The notes: generated from the letters alone by a model not told the origin. Counted from the first letter of the stretch, positions 50,601 through 62,600 are shown. The stretch: DNA of 64,000 nucleotides from Utricularia gibba (GCA_002189035.1 CM007992.1:744001-808000), one strand, 5' to 3'. A program made the numbers and translations.

Positions 50601-51715
50601 CATAAAATTGCATTCTCAAGGTTGCAGCACGATACTCATACTAAGAAACTGAATAGACAAAAATACATCTTCTCAGAGGACGGTATCAGAAACTGGAATA
50701 ATGCCTTAAACATGGAAATGGCCGTGCTCATGCCAAGAGCAAAAGGATGAAACAGTAGCAGACACATAATTGCTGGATGTAAAAGTAGCAGTAGCTAAGG
50801 CTAAACAATCATGTTGGAGAACATACATTCTTAGTAAATGATTAATACATAAGAAAAGAAAAAATATGATAACCCTTTACATTTCAGAATTGTCAATGAG
50901 ATGAAGTCCTGCATCTTTCAGGTCGACCCTAGACCGTGACTTTTGTTCTTTCAACTCCTGCTCCCTTTTGTCTCTTTCCTTTCTTAGCTCAGCGCACTCC
51001 TCCTCCTGCAGCCAGAAGCTTTAGAAAGAAAATCATGCATTTTTTTTTTTTTTACATACATAGGTACTAATTAGCCATCTCGCTGAACAAGAAAATGCTC
51101 AACCCTATCGCCATGGCAAGACCCCCTACCCATATGATGCAAAAGGGTGCTAGTGTGACAATCATGCAGGAGGCGGATGATGGAACCAATATTACAACGC
51201 TCTGATAACTCCTTAAGCTCTAACTTGATGATATGTACTTAATCCTATAATTCGATTAAGGTAATCACAGAATCCAAATACACAAGCGGCATTACAAAAA
51301 CCTTACTCGATGACTAAGCTCCTTCGAAACACGTTCAAGTTCCTTCTGCAGCACCACAAGATAAACTGCTTATCAGCAAAAACCGGATACATTCCCTCAA
51401 ACTGATAACCTCCAGCACATACACAAATACCTGAAGCTTAAGGAACTCCGGCCCCTGCTCGAAACGAGGGACATTTGGCGGAAAGCAGTCTCGAGGTGTG
51501 GCCGTGAAGCATGACACACCGTGAGTCCTCTGTGACAGTTGCCGAGGGGGAGAATAGCTTAACTCGTAGGGTATACAATGAGGCCTCGGAGGCTGCGGCG
51601 TGTCGCAGCGGAGAGATGTAGGAATCCGTGCAGAGAGCGCCTGTTCCTCCGCTTGAACAAGCTGGTCCAAAAACTCGGCGTCCCATTCCTCCCCCTCGAA
51701 ATCTTCACTCGCCAT
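47675..51715 (-). CDS. SUV2-like: SUV2/ATRIP-like DNA-damage checkpoint protein
   Basis: ATRIP homologues partner with the ATR kinase in the replication-stress checkpoint; the plant member is SUV2. Twelve exons (minus): 51715-51431, 51345-51307, 51005-50881, 50576-50500, 50406-50117, 49750-49682, 49447-49365, 49159-48866, 48803-48682, 48466-48306, 48190-48018 and 47939-47675. They total 1983 nt, giving 660 aa, close to the Arabidopsis length as I remember it. The N-terminus is acidic (MASEDFEGEEWDAEFLDQL), followed by ELSYSPPRQLSQR and a short coiled coil (RVSKELSHR through REQELKEQKSR), as in ATRIP proteins. The C-terminal half is helical without catalytic motifs. An in-frame ATG at 51751 is an alternative start. 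The name rests on overall layout and the N-terminal motifs. Confidence 0.8.
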
Positions 51716-51983
51716 CGCCGCCGAACATCCGGCGCACGAATGAATAGTCACACCACCACGCCTTCCAGGCTTTTCAAGTAGAAAAAAATGCCCATTTTTT
51801 ATTTTTTTTCTAAAATTTTTAATATTCAGGATTTTTCGGGGGAATTTTTTTGGAATTTTTTTTTTTGTGGAATGGCTTCAGAATTCAGAGCGAGCAGAGC
51901 CACAAAAGCGTTAGCAATTCATTTCCATCACAAGGGAAGTTCTTTCCTCTGTCGTCTCTCTGTTTTCTCCATCTCTGCTGAGA
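51716..51983. promoter_or_regulatory. Candidate bidirectional promoter, SUV2-like/NdhS
   Basis: Only about 268 bp separate the two start codons, which face away from each other. The middle is T-rich and shows no TATA box in either direction. This must hold both promoters and both leaders. Confidence 0.55.
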
Positions 51984-52700
51984 ATGGCTGCCGGCGCTGC
52001 GTTTCATATGCAATCCCTTCTCTCCAAATCCCAGTTCCCCGGCGGCCAAAACAACCTCATCGTCCTCCCTCCTTCAAAAAGGAAGCTCCAGAACCCTCGC
52101 CGCAGACACGTTCCAACGGCGGCGAAATTCGATCTCTTCGAGATTCTCGGCGGCAGAGGTCTCTGCAATGGAGAACAGGGTATTCAGCAAGAGCTCACCA
52201 AACCCATCACCGATCAAGAGTCTCCATCCCTGCAACTACAACGAGTAACAAAGGAAGATGAGAAATCAGTGCCCCTTGAAGCCGCAGAGGACGCCTTTGA
52301 GAAGGAATTGTGGGGATTAACCGGTGGGTTTCCCGGTGGGGAAGTGGGGCTGGAGAAGTTCATTCAGAAAAGCGCGTCTCCTAAAAAGGGTGAAACCGAG
52401 GCAAATGTTGCAGAGTTTGTGGGGAGCTTGGCGAGGAAGCAGAAGCCGAAGCCACCGGAGTTGCCATTGCTGCTGCCCGGAATGATCGCCATAGTTACAA
52501 ATCCCAACCACCCTTTCTACATGTACTGCGGCATCGTGCAGAGGATCACCGACGGAAAGGCAGGGGTGCTCTTCGAAGGCGGAAACTGGGATCGCCTGGT
52601 CACTTTCCGGCTGGAAGAACTCGAAAGGCGCCAGAAAGGACCACCCATGGTGAATCCCAGATCCGCCATACTTGAACTTGAACAGACAACCTCCTCCTGA
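51984..52700 (+). CDS. NDHS: NDH-1 subunit S, chloroplast (CRR31)
   Basis: Subunit of the chloroplast NADH dehydrogenase-like complex that helps dock ferredoxin for cyclic electron flow around photosystem I. Single exon, 238 aa. Residues 1 to about 50 form a basic, Ser/Pro-rich transit peptide. The C-terminal SH3-like fold is recognised by LLLPGMIAIVTNPNHPFYMY, CGIVQRITDGKAGVLFEGG and NWDRLVTFRLEELE. The ATG at 51984 is chosen because it begins the transit peptide in the correct frame; a longer overlapping frame starting at 51788 is a shadow. Confidence 0.93.
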   Translation: MAAGAAFHMQSLLSKSQFPGGQNNLIVLPPSKRKLQNPRRRHVPTAAKFDLFEILGGRGLCNGEQGIQQELTKPITDQESPSLQLQRVTKEDEKSVPLEAAEDAFEKELWGLTGGFPGGEVGLEKFIQKSASPKKGETEANVAEFVGSLARKQKPKPPELPLLLPGMIAIVTNPNHPFYMYCGIVQRITDGKAGVLFEGGNWDRLVTFRLEELERRQKGPPMVNPRSAILELEQTTSS

Positions 52701-54736
52701 ACTGCTTTGAGCAGGTTTTCATCAGAATCCAGAGTCTCTCTGTTTCTCTGCATCTTGCTTGTGTACAAATTTGTTCTCACACATGCTCACCTTTTGCCTT
52801 AAGCAGCAATCTATCCAACTTCAAATGTGGGGTATTTAGAAAATTAATCAAGATTTAATGTGCAAAAAATAATCACTTTAAATATTATTTGATTGGTGAA
52901 ATTAAATATATTTAAAAATAGAATTATATGTTTATTTTATGAATTTAAATACATTCGAAATTACGTTTATCCTCGTGTATATGAGATTATTTCAATCATA
53001 TCTTACTTTAATTTAATTTAATTTAATATCACTTTTTTTAATCTCATGCATATGTTGGATTTGTTGCATTGGTTACAATAATATATTTTATCTAAATCTT
53101 TCAATATTATACATAAATTTTGGATCAAATTTTCATAATTTGATTTATTCTTGGATTTAGAGTTATACTATTTCGAATTCATAAATTAAAGTATCTTGAT
53201 TTATCTTCAAATTAATCGTAAAAATGCTTTAAAAATTCATAAAATATACTTTTTTTCAAAAAAAGATCAAATTATTGAAACATATAAGAAATCAATATAA
53301 AACAATAAAAAATGAAATATAAGTTAAATAAAAATCATCTTTTAAAAATGATGAAAAAGCATATTTTGTAAGGAACAAAATCAATTATCAATTATTTATC
53401 CAAACTAAAATTCTTTATTAAATTTTTTTCTATTTTGTTAATTTTTTTTCCTTGTATGTCAATTAGAAATAATTGTGTCTCACTTATATTTTTGGATCTC
53501 AATCAACATTTTTATAAATATTCATATTCATGCTTTATAATAATTGATTTATGTATATTATAGAAAATTAAATTTTAAAAAAGCTACAAATAATCAGTTT
53601 GATAATACGATTAACAAAAGATTCCCTCACTAATTTAAAGTGATTAGCATTAGATTCCGTGAATAATGCTATTCCCGGTAATGTGTAACTTGCTTTTAAT
53701 ATTAATTAAAAAAGGAAAGAAAGACTAGATTTTTTTGATATGGTATGTTAATTAATTATATATTTGAATTATTCGTATTTAAATAAATATAAATTTATTA
53801 ATTATAATTAAAATTACATAATAGATGAATTTTTTAAATATATATTTAAAATAAATGAAAAAATAAATTGAATATATTATATCAATATTTTACAATTATA
53901 TATATATATTATTACAAGAGATTTGTTATTGTTTTTTATTCATTTAATTAATAAAAAAGAGCAAAAGAAATTGTAGTAAAAAAGAAGGTTGTTTAAAAAA
54001 GTTATCTTATTTTTATCTCTCAAACACCACGATCAATTTTTTACATCAATTTTGATGACCAATTTTCTAACACGTGTCCGACGTAGGCGGCGAGTGCAAA
54101 GGGCGTGGCTGAAATATCACGATTAAAATATTAATTATTCAATGTAATTACGATTTACTGGGGGATTAAATATTAATTATTAAATGTAATTATGATTTAT
54201 CTAGGAATAATGAGAAGATAATAGGGAGTTGGGAATTGGAAAGAAAACGCGAAAAGCGCAACAGACTATAAGCTCACTGGTATTTGAAGCCCGCCAACTT
54301 CTCCATCGGCGTCGACAACTGTTGGGTTCTTGTTGTTTCCACCTCTTGGGCGATTTAACCCCCTCTGGTTTCTCTTCATTGGCGTAGGGTGGGCGCGTTT
54401 CTGGATCCACTGATAAAGCAGGTTCTTTTACTCATACTGGATGTGATTTCAATAGGGGAAGCGTTCATATCAAACGCTGCTGTTGTGGTTTCAGGATACT
54501 GAATGTGGGTGTTGAAACTATGTCGTTATAAAGACTATAGGGATGACCCTTCTTGCTGGAACGTCGTTGAAAAAATAAAAACTGCCTCTTTCCACCTTCT
54601 TCGTTTGCTTGTTTTTGCGGTTTGAAGTTTTGTTGCTTTGGGGTGATGGGTTGTTGAGAGTAGTCGTGGTGGATTAGGGATACCCTGGTTTGGTTTTTGA
54701 TTTTTTTTTTTTTTTTTTTTGTTGGTTGGTGGCAGA
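52701..54736. other. AT-rich intergenic region and CHX leader
   Basis: 52840-54060 is extremely AT-rich and without coding signal. From about 54200 the sequence becomes the CHX promoter and leader. A leader intron ends in a 20-T tract (54701-54720) and GGCAG, one base before the CHX ATG. Confidence 0.5.
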
Positions 54737-57304
54737 ATGGCTGCTAATGCGACTGTTAAATGTGCAACTCCAATGAAGGCAACTTCGAATGGGGTGTTCC
54801 AAGGGGATGATCCTCTCCACTATGCAATTCCTCTGGTTATTATACAAATATGTTTGGTTGTTGTACTGACCAGAGGATTGGCTTGTATTCTCCGGCCGCT
54901 AAGGCAACCTCGAGTTATTGCAGAAGTTATAGTGAGTCTTCTACTTGATCCTGGCATTTGTTACAGTTTCACTACCTAGAACATAAATGTATTCTGATTT
55001 CTGATGAAACTTGATGTTTACAGGGAGGGATCCTACTAGGGCCATCCGCTTTAGGCCGCAGTGAGAAGTACCTTGAAGCTGTTTTCCCGAAGAGGAGTCT
55101 GACAGTTTTGGATACTCTTGCAAACCTCGGTCTTATATTCTTTCTGTTTCTCGTTGGACTGGAGCTTGATCCCAAGGCTGTCAAGCGAACAGGGAAAAAG
55201 GCATTAGGCATTGCCATTGCTGGAATCTCCCTCCCATTTGTAATGGGAATAGGAACCTCATTTGCTCTTCATGCCACCATTGCCAAGGACTCAAGGCAGG
55301 TTCCATTTCTCGTATTCATGGGTGTAGCTCTGTCCATCACTGCCTTCCCTGTGTTGGCTCGAATTCTAGCCGAGCTCAAGCTTCTAACAACCGATGTGGG
55401 ACGAATGGCAATGTCAGCAGCAGCAGTAAACGATGTGGCCGCCTGGATTTTGCTTGCATTAGCAATAGCTCTATCAGGCACAGATTCTCCACTGGTTTCC
55501 CTTTGGGTGTTACTCTGTGGAGCAGGCTTCATCACCCTGTGTATCTTCCTTTGCCCTCCGATTTTCAGATGGATGGCGCGTAGATCCTCTGAAGGAGAGT
55601 CTGTTGATGAGATATATGTTTGTGGTGTACTGGTTACTGTTCTCGCAGCAGGATTGGTGACTGACACCATTGGCATCCATGCCCTGTTTGGCGCATTCGT
55701 GGTCGGAGTTCTTGTTCCAAAGGAAGGGCCGTTCGCCGGAGCTCTGGTGGAGAAGGTGGAGGATCTCATTTCAGGGCTGTTTCTTCCTCTCTACTTTGTA
55801 TCAAGTGGACTGAAGACAAATGTAGCCACCATTCAAGGAGCAAAATCATGGGGGCTTCTGGTTTTAGTCATATTCACCTCCTGCTTCGGAAAAATAGTTG
55901 GCACAGTTGCTGTGTCTCTCCTCTGCAGAGTTCCCAAGAACGAAGCTTTCACTCTTGGGTTCCTCATGAACACCAAGGGCCTGGTCGAGCTCATCGTTCT
56001 CAATATCGGAAAAGACAGAGGGGTAAGCTATTCCACCACTGCATTCAAAACATATTCAGAACCCATGATCAAATGCGGCTCTCTTTTCAGGTACTCAATG
56101 ATCAAACATTTGCAATCATGGTTCTGATGGCCTTGTTCACCACCTTCATCACAACTCCGATGGTGGTTGCAATTTACAAGCCTGCAAGGATGATGGGATC
56201 GGAGTATAAACACAGAACCATTCAAAGAGATGACCTGAACACCCAACTGAGGCTCCTGACTTGTTTCCACAGTTCAAGAATAGTCCCAACTCTGATCAAC
56301 CTCATGGAAATCTCCCGTGGAACCGGAAAAAGGGGTGGTCTTCGTGTCTACGCCATGCACCTCAAGGAGCTCTCTGAGAGACCCTCTGCGATTCTGATGG
56401 TAAACAAGGTGAGAAAAAATGGTCTCCCTTTCTGGAACAAGAGCCAGGGGATAGATTCAGATCAAATAGAAGTTGCATTCGAAGCTTTCAAGCAGCTCAG
56501 CCATGTCTCCATCCGCCCGACGATAGCCATTTCTCCGTTGTCGAGTATGCACGTAGATATCTGTGCCAGCGCTGAGAGGAAAAGGGCTGCTATGATTGTT
56601 CTCCCCTTCCACAAACATCAGAGGATCGATGGGTACATGGAGACTTCAAGGAATGAGCTGAGGTTCGTCAACCGGCGGTCCTGGAGCACGCACCGTGCTC
56701 CGTCGCTATACTGGTTGATCGGGGGCTCGGCGGTGCAGCCCACATCGCTGCAAGCAACGTCAATTACACTATAACTACGTTCTTCTTCGGCGGCCCTGAT
56801 GATCGTGAGGCGCTATCTTACTCTGCTGTAATGGCGGAGCACCCCGGCATCAATTTGACTGCAGTTCGTTTCGTGGTTGATCCAAAAGTCGTCGGAAAAG
56901 CAGTGAAGCTGGAGATTGATGGAAACGGATCAGCGGACGAGAGATCTGCAAATGAAGATTTCATTTCAAAATTCAAACAACGGGTGTCGAAAGAAGGATC
57001 GATCAAGTTTGAGGAGAGGGTGGTGAGCAGTGAAGCGGAAGCAGCTGATGTGATGCACAAGTACAGTAGGTGTAACCTTCTGGTGGTGGGCAGAATGCCG
57101 GAGGGGGAGCTACCGGCTGCTTTCAATAAAAGAAGGGAATGCCCTGAACTTGGTCCCATCGGAAACTTACTGATCTCACCGGAATTTCCCACCACCGGAT
57201 CTGTACTGGTTGTGCAGCAGTTCCAGGGATTGCTGACGGGAAGCTCATTAAGATCGTTACGGGACGAAGAGACTACAGACGACGGCGAGTATGATTCTTC
57301 ATAA
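54737..57304 (+). CDS. CHX18-like: Cation/H+ exchanger, CHX16-20 type, one-base coding break
   Basis: Monovalent cation/proton antiporter of the CPA2 family, likely in endomembranes or plasma membrane and acting in K+ and pH balance. Exons: 54737-54931, 55024-56022 and 56091-57304. The N-terminal half is a 12-helix exchanger domain with [27 protein letters not shown], the NDVAAW motif (Asn-Asp ion-binding pair) and [17 protein letters not shown] large hydrophilic C-terminal domain of about 350 residues follows, with [19 protein letters not shown] and [10 protein letters not shown]. Exons sum to 2408 nt, one short of a full frame. The frame changes at 56677-56678, between RFVNRR and [19 protein letters not shown]. 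If the base is truly absent, the protein ends within about 35 codons and loses the last 200 residues. Confidence 0.93.
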
Positions 57305-57748
57305 ACCAAGGTGAATGGGATGAACAGCAGAGGAATGAAAAGAGTGAATAAACTGAAAACAATTGTACATGAACCTGCTCAAAGAGTAGTCTGAATTTGT
57401 CCCTTTTCATATGAAAGAAGTTCCTTTTCATATGAAAAACTTGCTATTAACCACAGAGGCATTGAATGAGAACTCAATTTGACATGTTTTATATGGTTTC
57501 AGAAACTGAGTATCGTTTTCGAAACAAAATGCAAGGACAGCGCATACCCACCTTCGAATGAAAAGAACTACAGGGGACACAAATACTGAAAATGTCCCTT
57601 GAAAAGAAAGCAGAATAACACCAGCAGGCATATATTGATGAATGCATCTGTTTTCACTGCAGCAGCATTCAAAGACAAGAAGAAAACACAAAACTACAAA
57701 AATAAAGGGAAATCTGAAGCTGAAAAAAAATGAACGTGATGCACCTAT
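57305..57748. other. Convergent 3' spacer
   Basis: 3' flanks of CHX (+) and WRKY (-). Includes a 21-bp-period direct repeat at 57402-57437. No gene. Confidence 0.5.
57402..57437. repeat. Short direct repeat with palindromic core
   Basis: CCTTTTCATATGAAA occurs at 57402-57416 and again at 57423-57437. Each copy contains the palindrome TTTCATATGAAA. It lies in the CHX 3' UTR. Confidence 0.7.
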
Positions 57749-58631
57749 TTAGATTCTGAAGAACTCGTCGAGTTCTTCCAACCCGGAGAAGAAATCATCG
57801 TTCATGAGGAACTCAGATATCAGCATGTCGTCCTCATGGTCTTCCGAGGTTACATTCTTGACAACTGCTTCACTTTCAGGTGATTGTCTCTCTTCCTTGA
57901 CTCCTCTCCCAACATCAGTCGCTGAAACATTCCTCTCTGGTCGTGAGCATCTGTTGGTGACCGGAAATTTCAGCCCCACGGTGCCGGGCAGCGAGTTCCG
58001 CCTGGTGGGCTTGCTGTGGCTGTGCTCCCCCGTGTAGGTGATGATGAACTTCCTTGGATCGGTGCAGCTCTGTTCCACTTGCTTCCTTGCCGAACACCCT
58101 TTTGAGCTGCTGCATCTGTAGTAGCTCCTGTGGATTGTTTGTTTCATGAGATTCGTGTTAGGCCTGGAACTTTTGTGGGTAATCTCTGTGGTATTCTGGA
58201 TGCAAACCTTGGATATGGAGATCCCTTGATAGGCTTTTGGCCGAACTTCCTCCAAGCCCACACGTCGGACGTCAGCTCGCCGGCGGAAACATGAACCGCG
58301 ACTCTCTTTTGTTGACTCTTCCTGCAGACAACTCTTGAGTTTTTCGTAAAATGCCAACACTATGAAGTTCCACCTCAAGACAATTAACTAACCTTTTCTT
58401 GCCACCGGAAAGATGATCATCCGCCGCGTCTTTCCCATTCCTCCGCTCTTGAAAACGGAGAACCGCGCTTGAAGGAAGAGGGTGCGGGTAAAAGGGCTCC
58501 CGATTAGAGACCTCAGAACTATCAGGGAACCATTCCAGAGACCGCTGGCCTTTTCCACTCTTCTCCTCAACATCGTCCTTCCATCCTTCCAAACTCCATT
58601 CTCGAAGGTCTTCTTCATCAAATCCAGCCAT
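57749..58631 (-). CDS. WRKY transcription factor, group IIe (WRKY22/27/29-like)
   Basis: WRKY factors bind W-boxes (TTGACY) and regulate immunity and senescence. Exons (minus): 58631-58393, 58321-58208 and 58127-57749. They total 732 nt, giving 243 aa. The single WRKY domain reads VWAWRKFGQKPIKGSPYPR, then SYYRCSSSKGCSARKQVE, then FIITYTGEHSHSKPTRRNS. The zinc ligands C-x5-C and H-x-H are intact. KKRKSQQKR before the domain is a likely nuclear signal. The acidic C-terminus (EDDMLISEFL, SGLEELDEFF) resembles the activation tail of WRKY22/29. The DNA-contacting core is WRKFGQK rather than WRKYGQK. The intron between the core and the zinc finger, after SPYPR, is the usual group II position. Confidence 0.95.
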
Positions 58632-59615
58632 GGAGATCTTCTGTTAGTTCTCGAGAACCGTTGGGAGGTTTATACAGATAGGATCGTGGGAGAAGCAAGG
58701 AAGTTGGAGTCCCCACAGCTACACGGAAAGGTTTCCTGTCGTATGCGGCGCTGACCTTCCAGCAGTCAAAGCCAGTAGGAAGAAGACTCGCCATTAAAAA
58801 AAAGCTCACTGCGAATTCCCACTTGGCTTGTCTGCGGCCAATGACTGGGAAACACAGACGCAGGGATCCACGCCTGCTCAGCTTTCTCGCCTGCTGCTGA
58901 TGATTCATATCATGCGTGTCCTGAACACAGACGTGAACGAAGTTACCTGGTAGTTTAGAAAGTAGAACCAATCAGATTCCATGGATTTTCTGATAATGAA
59001 AACCGCCTGCCCACCAACAAGTTCCTACACTTGGAAGACAATCCAACCCTTTCAGCCTCTGCTGGGAGCCTTGTGGCCACAGCATAAATTCCAGGGGTTG
59101 GCGCCCTAGGCCCTAACTCCATGTTGGGGCTGAGTTGGTGATATACATCTTTTTACAATTTTAGTTTGCAAAATACATCCTTTTGGTTAATGTTGGGAAA
59201 ATACATTTTTATGTATTTTTGTTTTTTTTAACTCAGCAGCTTTTTTTACCTCAATGAAATGTGGAATTTTGGATTTGTCTGTCCAATTTTTCAACTGGGT
59301 TTCTTGAGATTTGCATTCTCATTTACCGGGTTTGTGTTAATGCGATGAACTAAGTGAGTTAGAGATTGGGGTCCTATGGATCTTGGGTTTTGATTTTTTG
59401 TCAATTCTGATTAATATTGATCTTTGGTATCTCATCACTTTTCCGTATTCTTGATAGAATACGAAAAATACATATTTTTTTAATTTTTGTTTTATTTACA
59501 AGTGATATAAATGAGTGTTTTTATCGATCGAAGGTAAATTATCCATTTGACTCAAAGCCAATATTTGAAAAAATAGATCAAGTATTCAACTGCATTTTAG
59601 ACAATTTTAAAACAT
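58632..59615. other. WRKY promoter and spacer to the transposase
   Basis: 58632-58990 is WRKY upstream sequence; one AGTCAA (W-box core on the minus strand) lies at 58764-58769. The rest is AT-rich without a gene. No terminal inverted repeat of the neighbouring transposon could be defined. Confidence 0.4.
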
Positions 59616-62600
59616 CTACTTCTTCTTAAATACACCACTTATTTTATTTCCAATAAGTTTCACAAGGCCCTTCTTCCTCTGGGTGCCAATGTTTGTGCCA
59701 CTCCGACTCTCGAGTTGCGGATGCCTTGAAAGATATGATATCGAATTCCTAGCAGCTATGCCTTGCGGAGCCCAAGGGGGATGTGATATTGAATCACATG
59801 CCGTTGTTGAGATGGGTTGTATAGCAAGACCCAATTCGAGACCATCATACGACGAATGTCTGAACGAGGAGCCTCCCGGTTTGTTGTATCCTGTGGACAG
59901 TAATGTGCTATCTCGCCTAGAATGTGGTACCTCACTGTAAGAAGGGATCGGATACGCCGAAGACTCTTTGAACGAGGGCGCATATCCATAATCCTGGCTT
60001 GGAGGAGGAGGAGTATTCAAATCAATCGAGCTTGGTCCCTTACTTGCATCCTATTGTCTCCTAGAACGCCTCGATGTACTATTATGTGAATCTTCCAGTC
60101 CATGTTGTTGCATTGACTGGTTCCGGGTGATGCCAGATGAGGCTTCATTCGGTTTCCGTCGCCTCTCACGTCTAGTTGCTCTCTGCTCAAAATCTGGTGG
60201 CCCCTTGTACCTTGTTGACTGTGTTCGACCGACGGTGACTCGTTTACGTGCTGGGTCAACCAAGAGCTCAAAGGGTGCGGGTTCCCATTCACTCTCATCT
60301 CTTACCGGATTAATGCTACCTCGGTACATATTAACCATTGTGGTTACAAGGTAGTATACCGAGGCTCGAGTCCTTGGATTAATACGAAATTTATGAAGGG
60401 CCTGCATGTAATCAATGCATTTAAATCATAGGAAAAATGATATAACAGATATCGTATTATTACCTTTTGTGCATGACGACAAGGGTAACGGTCTATGTTC
60501 CAAATCCCGCAGGCACACTCTCCTTGGATAACACGCACCCTTCGGGATTGAGAAGAGTGTGGAGTCTCCTCTATGATGTCTGCCACCTGATTCTCAGTAT
60601 CATACACAATGCATTGTAGGAATGGCAATGCTCTCGCTTCCTCTCGATATGCTTCCTCCACTACTCTCCCAAAAAGTATGCCCTCTTTATGTCTCTTCAT
60701 CGCTGCTGCTCGGTATTTCTCAAAATACTCTCTTCCTTTCTCGAAAGTAACCTGAAATTTTCTTGAATATTATAAAAGATTGATAGTATAAAGGCTCAAA
60801 CATTATTGCATATCATAATACCTTGGCAATTTGGGTTGGAGGTAAGCGTCGAGCTTCCCTTAGGGCACCGTTCAAAGCTTCCGCAGGATTGGTGGTCATT
60901 ATGGTATACCTGTACATGATGTTTGTAGATAATATAATTTGTGATGTCATATCAAATTCATAATTTTAAAAAATAACCTAAAAACTACTAACCGATGTCC
61001 TCCATCATATAGCAATGTCCACTCCTCAAATGGAATATCTTCCAAATAAGCATGTGCCTTTGGACAGTGCTCTTTCAAGTGATTCCATGCATTTTGAAAA
61101 TCTACCTCATTCCTAGCATAAGAAACCCTATGCACCATGTTGGACACACCCTTCGATCGTCTTCCAATATGCGTCTGAACATTCTTGCGGAGGTGCCAAT
61201 TACAAAAACGATGCACGCCATAATGGGGAAACCATTCCTTGTAGTTCCTATATGCTGCTAATATGCCTGCGGCACGGTCACTTATGATACATACTCCTTC
61301 TCTATCTCGGACAATATGCATTCCAAGCAATCCTAAAAACCACGTCCAATCCTCCTCACTCTCACTTCTTACGAAGGCGTAAGCGACAGGGCAAATCTTG
61401 TTGCTCCCATCAACGGCAACCGCAACAAGCAGCTTGTAGTCATAGCGACCGTATAAGTGTGTGGCGTCGACACATAGCACCGGACGAGCATAGGCGAAGG
61501 CTCGAATCGCAAAACCGAATGCTCAAAAAACCCTTCTTAGATAATGTGGGCCCTGGGTATCCTGTGCATCATCACCCCAATTGACCACAGTACCTGAGTT
61601 TCTATGACGAACCTCTTCTAGATACCGTGGTAGCTCTATCACAGACTTCTCCCAGGTACCGTAGCAAAGTTCGTATGCACGGATCATGCAAGCCCAGGCC
61701 TGCCACTTGCTAACCTCATACCCCCACTTGTCTCTGATAATCGACTGCACCCTTTGATTGTGAGCGTGGCTTTCAAGTATGGTTTCAATCGAGGCGCAAT
61801 GAATTTGATTGATAGGTTGGCATGATGACCAGCTCCCAATGAATCAGTCACATCGCAAGTATGTGGCTCCACCAGCATAGTAATCCTCCATGTGTTCGTC
61901 TTCTTGCTAGGTCCCCACGCAGCGCAAATGGGCAATTACTACTTCCATTTGCTGCTTGTCGACAAATGACGGAATAATTCTTTTTGTCACTCTTATACAC
62001 CTTGAACTCTCGTTGTGCCACCGATACATGATATCTCATCACTGCATCCATCATACTTTGTCTATCATTAAAATGCATACCCTCACGCAGATGCATCTCC
62101 TCTGCCTGTTGTGTATCCATAGATGGGATTCGATCATAATAATCTGCAGAGGGACCTTCTTCCAAGTCATCAAGAGTTGCATCATTGTCATCTACCCCAA
62201 TAGATGGTGTAGCACGTATGTTTCCGTCATCCAACGCGGCTACTGCCATAGCCACCTCCTCTGGGGTTGGGATAAATTCATCATCAGAGTCACTCTCGAC
62301 AGTATCTGCAATGTAATCAGAATCATCATCACTGTTGTACTCTGGAAATTCCTCATGCTCCTCCATGGGGTCATTGTCAGAGGCAGCATTTTCATGATGA
62401 GGCTCAGATGGTTGGGGATGTGGAAAATCGAACGGGTCGAAATCTTGTTCAATGTAGGACGACGGGAGTGAGTTGTACAAATTTTGATAGTATTCTGAAT
62501 CGAAATATTGTTGATCTTGAATCGGTTGCGGAGCCATTGGCACTGTTATTCATGAAAATAATTAGTAAAATGTATAGTTATCAAAATTACTTCTCTTCCT

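Noticed and set aside
51788-52261. 157-codon frame overlapping the NdhS start
   Set aside because: Shadow of NdhS; the true frame starting at 51984 has the transit peptide and the SH3-like domain.
58208-58330. Apparent frameshift in the WRKY gene before the WRKY domain
   Set aside because: The long frame ending in PPAS is a read-through of the first intron. Splicing 58393 to 58321 puts exon 2 in the frame QQKRVAVHVSAGELTSDVW, and the total is an exact multiple of three.
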